DNA from: Lysobacterales bacterium
Lineage (GTDB): Bacteria; Pseudomonadota; Gammaproteobacteria; Xanthomonadales; Rhodanobacteraceae
NCBI GenBank assembly: GCA_013298265.1
Contig: JAAFHE010000070.1
Coordinates: 1-10,591 of the forward strand
Reading direction: 5' to 3'
DNA: 10,591 nt
Part shown: piece by piece, positions 6,383 to 10,591 of the stretch
Layout: every line of letters begins with the position of its first letter
How positions within the stretch are numbered: the first letter of the stretch is position 1
Notes under the pieces: model-generated
The model's database searches: none
Seen by the model: the letters and a program-made list of their open reading frames with translations, nothing else
What the model was told of the DNA's origin: nothing
Position numbers and translations under genes: made by a program

Positions 6383-7473
6383 GCTTCGCTCCGGGTTTCG
6401 AAAGGCAGTTTGAGAGCGACCTCGACACCGCCGCCCTCGGCATCGCCGCGTGCGCGCACCTCAACGCTCTGGCGCGCGCCGTACAGCACCTTGAGGCGTT
6501 CGCGCGTATTGGCCAATCCGACGCCGTTGCCGTTGCCACCACAACCATCGGGCAGGCCCGGACCGTCATCCTCGACCCGGATCAGTAGGGATCCGTCGAC
6601 GACCTGCGCGCGTACCGCGATGGTGCCGCCTTCGATGCGCCGGCTGATCGCGTACTTGATGCAGTTCTCGATCAACGGCTGCAGCACGAGGCTGGGCACG
6701 AGCGCGCGTCGCGCCTCCGCGCTCACATCGACGACGATGCGCAGCCGCTCGCCGAAACGCAGCTGCTCGATGCCGAGGTAGCGGGTCAGCGCTTCGAGTT
6801 CCTCATCAAGGCTGACGCGCTGCATCGGATCGGAATCCAGCGAGTGGCGCAGGAATGCCGACAGACCGGTGACCATGCGGTTCGCAGTCGCATTCTGGTT
6901 GTCCAGCACCAGGGTAGAGATCGCATTCAAGGTGTTGAACAGGAAATGCGGATTGAGCTGGTAGCGCAGCATCTTGAGCTGCGCCTCATGCGCCGTCGCG
7001 TTGGCGCGCAGCACGCTTTCGCGCTCGTGAGCGATTTCACGACTGAACTTGATGCCGAAATACAGGCCGCTCCAGGACAGCATCACGTAGAGCGCCGAGC
7101 CGAAATAACCGATGTAGCCGAGCAGGTTCTCGGGACGGCATTCGAAGCACCAGCGGAATACCGCCTCGGCATACGTCGTGGAATACGCCGCCGTGGCCAG
7201 CACCAGCAGCAGGCAGGCCGCGCTGATCATGCGTCCGGTCGACAACCGCCAGATCGCACGGAAGCCCAACCGCAGCAGGCTGGTGACGCCAAAGCCGATC
7301 GCCGTCGCCGCGGCCGAAACCCAGAAATAGTTCCAGGGCTTGCCGTGGCCGATGGCGGCCAGATAATTCAGGCTGAAATAGCCAAGCCAGCCCGCGCACT
7401 GCAACACCCAGAACTGCCGCGACGGCAAGGCGAAGAAGCGCTTCAGGCTGGCCATATGCGGGTGCGGCACCAT
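6379..7473 (-). CDS. Sensor histidine kinase, LytS/YehU type
   Basis: This 364-residue inner-membrane kinase would autophosphorylate on His and pass phosphate to the LytTR regulator. Four membrane segments are visible at about 22-41, 46-66, 83-102 and 118-140, with only short loops, so there is no large extracellular sensor domain; a membrane-embedded or envelope signal is likely. A helix (145-170) leads to the His_kinase block with phospho-acceptor H176 (QLNPHFLFNTLN). The ATPase domain has an N-box (PLIENCIKYAI, N270), a G1 box (VEDDGPGLP, D303) and a G2 box (GNGVGLANTRERL). The N-box reads CIKYAI where many relatives have AIKHGI, a mild variation. The 5' end is uncertain: ATG 7473 has no clear Shine-Dalgarno sequence, and an in-frame ATG at 7455 (M7) could be used instead. 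It overlaps the regulator gene by 4 bases. Confidence 0.93.
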   Translation of the reverse strand: MVPHPHMASLKRFFALPSRQFWVLQCAGWLGYFSLNYLAAIGHGKPWNYFWVSAAATAIGFGVTSLLRLGFRAIWRLSTGRMISAACLLLVLATAAYSTTYAEAVFRWCFECRPENLLGYIGYFGSALYVMLSWSGLYFGIKFSREIAHERESVLRANATAHEAQLKMLRYQLNPHFLFNTLNAISTLVLDNQNATANRMVTGLSAFLRHSLDSDPMQRVSLDEELEALTRYLGIEQLRFGERLRIVVDVSAEARRALVPSLVLQPLIENCIKYAISRRIEGGTIAVRAQVVDGSLLIRVEDDGPGLPDGCGGNGNGVGLANTRERLKVLYGARQSVEVRARGDAEGGGVEVALKLPFETRSEA

Positions 7474-7483
7474 AGAGGCCCAT

Positions 7484-7505
7484 GCTAGGGCGCTGACGCG
7501 CTAGC
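7484..7505. promoter_or_regulatory. Imperfect 22-base palindrome before kinase gene
   Basis: GCTAG-G-GCG-CTGA-CGC-G-CTAGC pairs over 5 bases, one mismatch, then 3 bases around a 4-base centre. It lies 11 bases before the kinase start, where an operator or a leader hairpin would be expected. The binding protein, if any, is unknown. Confidence 0.3.
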
Positions 7506-7527
7506 AGAGCGCATTCTGGCGCACGCT

Positions 7528-7560
7528 GGCAACCGCTGGGCGCACCAGCTTGCCTACAAT
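7528..7560 (+). promoter_or_regulatory. pyrE -10 box with abutting inverted repeat
   Basis: A -10-like TACAAT (7555-7560) lies 23 bases before the pyrE ATG. The -35 position has no good match to TTGACA. Directly against the -10 is a 10-pair inverted repeat with a 2-base bulge: GGCAA(CC)GCTGG, 5-base loop, CCAGCTTGCC (7528-7554). A repressor bound there would cover the whole -35 region. The leader is too short for the translation-coupled attenuator known upstream of enteric pyrE. Confidence 0.42.
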
Positions 7561-7583
7561 CGGCATTTGCCCGGGAGCACCCC

Positions 7584-8228
7584 ATGCACGCCCACCAACG
7601 CGACTTTCTCGACCTGGCCCTGCACCGGCAGGTGCTGCGCTTCGGCGACTTCACCCTCAAGTCCGGCCGCACCAGCCCTTACTTCTTCAACGCAGGCCTG
7701 ATCGACAGTGGCGCAGCACTCGCCCGGCTCGGCCGCGCCTATGCCGCCACCGCGGTCGAATCCGGGCTCGCCTTCGACATGCTGTTCGGGCCAGCCTACA
7801 AGGGCATCGCGCTGGCCGCCTCGACCGCCATCGCGCTGGCGGCCGAACACGGTCGCGACCTGCCTTTCGCGTTCAACCGCAAGGAAGCCAAGACCCATGG
7901 CGAAGGCGGCAAACTGATCGGCGCACCGCTCAAGGGCCGCGTGCTTATCGTGGATGACGTGATCACGGCCGGCACCGCGATCCGGGAATCCCTGCAGATC
8001 ATCCGTGACCAGGGTGCGCAGACGGCTGGCGTGTTGATTGCATTGGACCGACAGGAACGCGGACAGGGATCGCTGTCGGCAGCGCAGGAAGTAACCGCCG
8101 AGTTCGGCGTCCCGGTCCTCGCGATTGCACGGCTAACCGATCTTCTGACCCTGACCTCCGAACGACCCGAGCTCGCCGAACACCAGCCCCGCCTGCAGGA
8201 CTACCGCCAGCGCTACGGCGTGACCTGA
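7584..8228 (+). CDS. pyrE: Orotate phosphoribosyltransferase
   Basis: This 214-residue enzyme converts orotate and PRPP to orotidine 5'-phosphate, the fifth step of de novo pyrimidine synthesis, as a cytosolic dimer with active sites shared across the interface. The PRPP motif is clear at 119-132 ([14 protein letters not shown], acidic pair D124-D125). K26 ([10 protein letters not shown]) and K73 (PAYKGI) are in place. The mobile loop has R99, K100, K103 and H105 ([11 protein letters not shown]), at the same numbers as I recall for the E. coli enzyme (213 residues). The ATG has GGGAG six bases upstream. The gene is divergent from the kinase and is followed 67 bases later by a DUF4124 gene. 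In pseudomonads the divergent neighbour of pyrE is crc; here the Crc-like gene lies 6.7 kb to the left. Confidence 0.98.
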   Translation: MHAHQRDFLDLALHRQVLRFGDFTLKSGRTSPYFFNAGLIDSGAALARLGRAYAATAVESGLAFDMLFGPAYKGIALAASTAIALAAEHGRDLPFAFNRKEAKTHGEGGKLIGAPLKGRVLIVDDVITAGTAIRESLQIIRDQGAQTAGVLIALDRQERGQGSLSAAQEVTAEFGVPVLAIARLTDLLTLTSERPELAEHQPRLQDYRQRYGVT

Positions 8229-8252
8229 GCCGTGGCGGTACGCACGCCGGGC

Positions 8253-8273
8253 GTTGCGGACGCAACCTATACT
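8253..8273 (+). promoter_or_regulatory. Inverted repeat and -10-like box before DUF4124 gene
   Basis: GTTGCG-GA-CGCAAC (8253-8266) is a perfect inverted repeat in the 67-base gap after pyrE. Two bases further is TATACT (8268-8273), a 5-of-6 match to a -10 box, 23 bases before the next ATG. There is no recognisable -35. The repeat could be an operator or a short GGAC-loop hairpin. Confidence 0.33.
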
Positions 8274-8295
8274 GGCTACCGAAGAGAGGAACCCC

Positions 8296-8961
8296 ATGAT
8301 GCAGTCCGTACTACGCATGACAGTGATCGCGCTGCTGCTGCTCGCCAACATCAGCGCGTCCGCCGCCGGTCCGGGCAACGATGTCCGCCTGCGCTACAAA
8401 TGGCGCGACGAGGCCGGCAATCTCCACTACGCAGATTCAGTTCCGCCGGAGGCGACGCGCCTGGGCTATGACGTCGTCAACCAGCAAGGCGTTGTCGTAC
8501 GCCGTGTCGAGCGCGCCAAGACGGCCGAAGAACTCGCCGCCACCAAGGCGGCCGCCGAAAAGGTCGCCGAGGAAAAGCGCAAAGCTGACGACGCCGCGCG
8601 CAACGACGCCCAGATGCTCGCGGCCTACCCGAGCGAGGAAGACCTGCGCAAGTCGCTGCAGGCGCAGATCGACCTGATCACGCAGAACATCCAGGCCACC
8701 GAGGTTGGCATCACGAGCCAGGAAAAGAGCCTGGCCGAACGCCTCATCCATGCCGCCGAACAGGAGCGCAACGGCAAGCCCGTGCCGGCTCCGGTGCAGA
8801 ACCAGATCAATACCCTGCGCAAGGGACTTGCCGACCAGAAGGCGTTCCTGGAGCGGCGCACGGCCGACCGTACCGCCATGGAAAAGCAGCTCGTCACTGA
8901 TCTGGAGAAATACCGCGTGCTCAAGCAGCGGGCGGACGAGCAGCGTGAGGGCAAGCACTGA
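8296..8961 (+). CDS. Exported DUF4124 coiled-coil protein
   Basis: This 221-residue protein has a Sec signal peptide at 1-23 (hydrophobic VIALLLLANI, likely cleavage after ASA). A DUF4124 domain follows at about 32-71 (YKWRDEAGNLHYADSVPP), the short beta-rich module typical of proteobacterial envelope proteins. The rest (73-217) is highly charged and Ala/Glu/Lys/Gln-rich helix with clear coiled-coil character, broken by KPVPAPV at 161-167. The function of the family is unknown; export to the periplasm and a structural or peptidoglycan-related role are only inferred. The frame is open 14 codons further up to a TTG, but the ATG at 8296 has AGAGGA five bases upstream and starts the signal peptide. 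A second ATG follows immediately. It may be co-transcribed with pyrE or use its own promoter. Confidence 0.82.
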   Translation: MMQSVLRMTVIALLLLANISASAAGPGNDVRLRYKWRDEAGNLHYADSVPPEATRLGYDVVNQQGVVVRRVERAKTAEELAATKAAAEKVAEEKRKADDAARNDAQMLAAYPSEEDLRKSLQAQIDLITQNIQATEVGITSQEKSLAERLIHAAEQERNGKPVPAPVQNQINTLRKGLADQKAFLERRTADRTAMEKQLVTDLEKYRVLKQRADEQREGKH

Positions 8962-9139
8962 ACAGCAAGCCCGCCAGAATCGCGTCTGCGGCGCCCGACA
9001 TCGTCATCGACAATTGCAGACCGTGGTTTCGAAGACGGCCTGTGCCTATTTAACCTTGAGCTGACTGATCATCGTCCACGCTGTTTCGCGTTCAGCAGAG
9101 GACTCCCCCGGCCACCACTCCATTGCTGAGAGATCCCTC
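8962..9139. other. 178-base intergenic region
   Basis: There is no gene here. A short AT-rich patch (CCTATTTAACC, 9045-9055) stands out from the GC-rich surroundings and may be part of a promoter for the propeller gene, but I found no -35 at a good distance. A GAGAGA (9128-9133) is the likely Shine-Dalgarno sequence of the next gene. No terminator hairpin with a T-run was seen. Confidence 0.5.
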
Positions 9140-10591
9140 ATGCGCATGACTCGACTGGTCCCGCTGTTAGCCGCGTGCTGGATTGTTCCTGCGCTGGGCG
9201 GGTCGCTTCCCGTCGAACTGGTCAGTCGAACCGACATCGCCTCGCACATCGATGCGGACGGTTCGGCGACTGGTCCGGCAGGCGTCTCCGCCAACGGCCG
9301 TTTCGTCGTATTCAGCTCGACGGCGAGCAATCTCGTTGACGGCGATCGCAATGGTGTCGCCGACCTGTTCGTGCACGACCTTGATACCAGCCTTACGGAA
9401 CGCGCCAATGTGGCAAGCGACGGCAGCGAGGCCGACGCGCCCGCGCTTTTTCGTACCGGTGTGTCCGACGATGGCCGCTACGTGGTCTTCAGTACCGCGG
9501 CCGCCACGCTCACGACTGAGCCGACGTTTGGCATGGTGCAGGTCTATCGGCGCGACCGTGTCGTCGGCATCACGCAGTTGCTGAGCCGCGGCGGCGATGG
9601 CCTGCCCGGCAGCTCTTCGAGCACCGCGGGGAACCTCAGCGCTGACGGCCGCTATAGCGTGTTTTCGTCCTCTGCGGCGAACTTGAGCCCCACGCTGCCG
9701 GCGTTCCACGAACAGATCTATCGCCACGACGCCGTCAGCAACACGTTGGAACTGGTATCTGCCACCGCCGCTGCCGCGCCCGGCTCCGGCAGGAGCGCCC
9801 GCCCGCAGGTCTCCGATGACGGCCGCTACGTACTGTTCGTCTCGGAGGCTGCGGATCTCGTCGCCGGCGACACCAACGCACGCACCGACCTGTTCCTGCG
9901 CGACATGCAACTAGGCACGACGCAGCGCGTCAGCGTATCCAGCAGCGGCGGTCAGCTCGCTGATCCCAGTGCCGGGCAAGTCGATTTCGAGATGAGCTGC
10001 AGCATCAACCTGCTCAGCAGCGAGGGTCGCTACGCCGTCTTCGCCACAGTTGCCGCCGCCGATCAGAGCGACACCAACGGCTGGCCGGACATCTACCGGT
10101 TCGACCGCGTCACTGGCACCACACAGCGGATCAGTCACGGCGTCGGAGCGATTGCGCCATACCTCTACAATCTATGCCCGACGATTTCGGCCAACGGCAA
10201 ACGCATCGCGTGGTGGTCCCAGGCCGACGATGCGCAGAACTCCAATGCGCTGTACCTGCGTGATCTGGAAACCGGCAGTCTGCGGTCGCTGCTGACTCAT
10301 ACCCAGTTGAGCGCGACACCTTTCGCGCTTGCACTGCCCGGCGACGGACGCGGACTGTTCTTTGCCAGTGCCATCCTTAAGCCGGGCAGCCGCTATTCCC
10401 ACGTCTACCGGTTCGATACGGACAGCGACTTGCTCGCGCTCCTCAGCGGCACTCCGGACAGCGCGTTCGGTCCGTTTGCCAACGACCACAGCAACGATGC
10501 GCCGCAATCGGCAAGTAGCGGCGGCGCCAGCGTGAGCGCCGACGGACGCTATATCGCGTTTGCGTCGCTGGCCAGCAACCTCGTCCTGGCC
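9140..10591 (+). CDS. Exported PD40/WD40-like beta-propeller protein (partial)
   Basis: The frame is open for all 484 codons to the right edge, so the C-terminus is missing. At least eight repeats of about 50-68 residues are visible, starting near residues 49, 108, 166, 224, 292, 349, 399 and 465. Each carries a version of S.DGRY.VF.S.A.NL, several followed by GDTN...DL(F).RD and a T.RVS strand. This is the PD40 (TolB-like) propeller signature, and eight or more repeats exceed the usual six or seven blades. The N-terminus is an export signal, but its class is unclear: LLAAC (C13) fits a lipobox on a very short signal, while PALGG fits an ordinary signal peptidase site near 20. Two further cysteines (C286, C346) could form a disulfide. 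Ligand and function are unknown. ATG 9140 is chosen because GAGAGA lies six bases upstream; ATG 9146 is less well placed. Confidence 0.85.
   Translation, partial: MRMTRLVPLLAACWIVPALGGSLPVELVSRTDIASHIDADGSATGPAGVSANGRFVVFSSTASNLVDGDRNGVADLFVHDLDTSLTERANVASDGSEADAPALFRTGVSDDGRYVVFSTAAATLTTEPTFGMVQVYRRDRVVGITQLLSRGGDGLPGSSSSTAGNLSADGRYSVFSSSAANLSPTLPAFHEQIYRHDAVSNTLELVSATAAAAPGSGRSARPQVSDDGRYVLFVSEAADLVAGDTNARTDLFLRDMQLGTTQRVSVSSSGGQLADPSAGQVDFEMSCSINLLSSEGRYAVFATVAAADQSDTNGWPDIYRFDRVTGTTQRISHGVGAIAPYLYNLCPTISANGKRIAWWSQADDAQNSNALYLRDLETGSLRSLLTHTQLSATPFALALPGDGRGLFFASAILKPGSRYSHVYRFDTDSDLLALLSGTPDSAFGPFANDHSNDAPQSASSGGASVSADGRYIAFASLASNLVLA

Noticed and set aside
8254..8295. TTG-initiated extension of the DUF4124 protein by 14 residues
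   Set aside because: It would put charged residues before the signal peptide, has no Shine-Dalgarno sequence and overlaps the -10-like box. The ATG at 8296 is well placed.
9167..9910. Minus-strand open frame of 247 codons opposite the propeller gene
   Set aside because: The plus frame carries regular PD40 repeats and an export signal. The minus frame is a shadow of those repeats.

Overview
The window is GC-rich, densely coding chromosomal DNA. It is probably from a gammaproteobacterium of the Xanthomonadales/Lysobacterales type. That placement is an inference from three things: the GC-rich codon use, a DUF4124 envelope protein next to pyrE, and a Crc-like exonuclease III paired with pyrE. 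I see no tRNA, rRNA, insertion sequence, CRISPR array or phage gene. Most of the window is ordinary chromosome. The parts that may be new are in the non-coding gaps.

Minus strand, read right to left. A membrane histidine kinase of the LytS/YehU type (7473-6379) and a LytTR response regulator (6382-5585) overlap by 4 bases and form a two-component system. After a 436-base non-coding gap comes a 1034-residue RND efflux permease (5148-2044), then its periplasmic adaptor (2017-959). An exonuclease III of the Crc-like clade follows (884-105), with its own probable promoter. Its stop codon overlaps the start of an AmpG-like transporter that runs off the left edge (108-1).

Plus strand. pyrE (7584-8228) is divergent from the kinase. 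It is followed by a small exported DUF4124 coiled-coil protein (8296-8961) and by a large exported beta-propeller protein with PD40 repeats that runs off the right edge (9140-10591).

Working together. The kinase and regulator probably control the RND pump and adaptor next to them, which share their orientation. The gap before the pump holds two boxes like those bound by AlgR-family LytTR regulators and a palindrome next to the pump's ribosome binding site. It also holds a large nested inverted-repeat structure whose three imperfect pairs are all G-U on the plus strand. In pseudomonads crc and pyrE are divergent neighbours. Here the equivalent genes are separated by the four-gene kinase/regulator/pump/adaptor block, which suggests that the block was inserted into an old gene pair. 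The pump also departs from the usual RND proton-relay residues.
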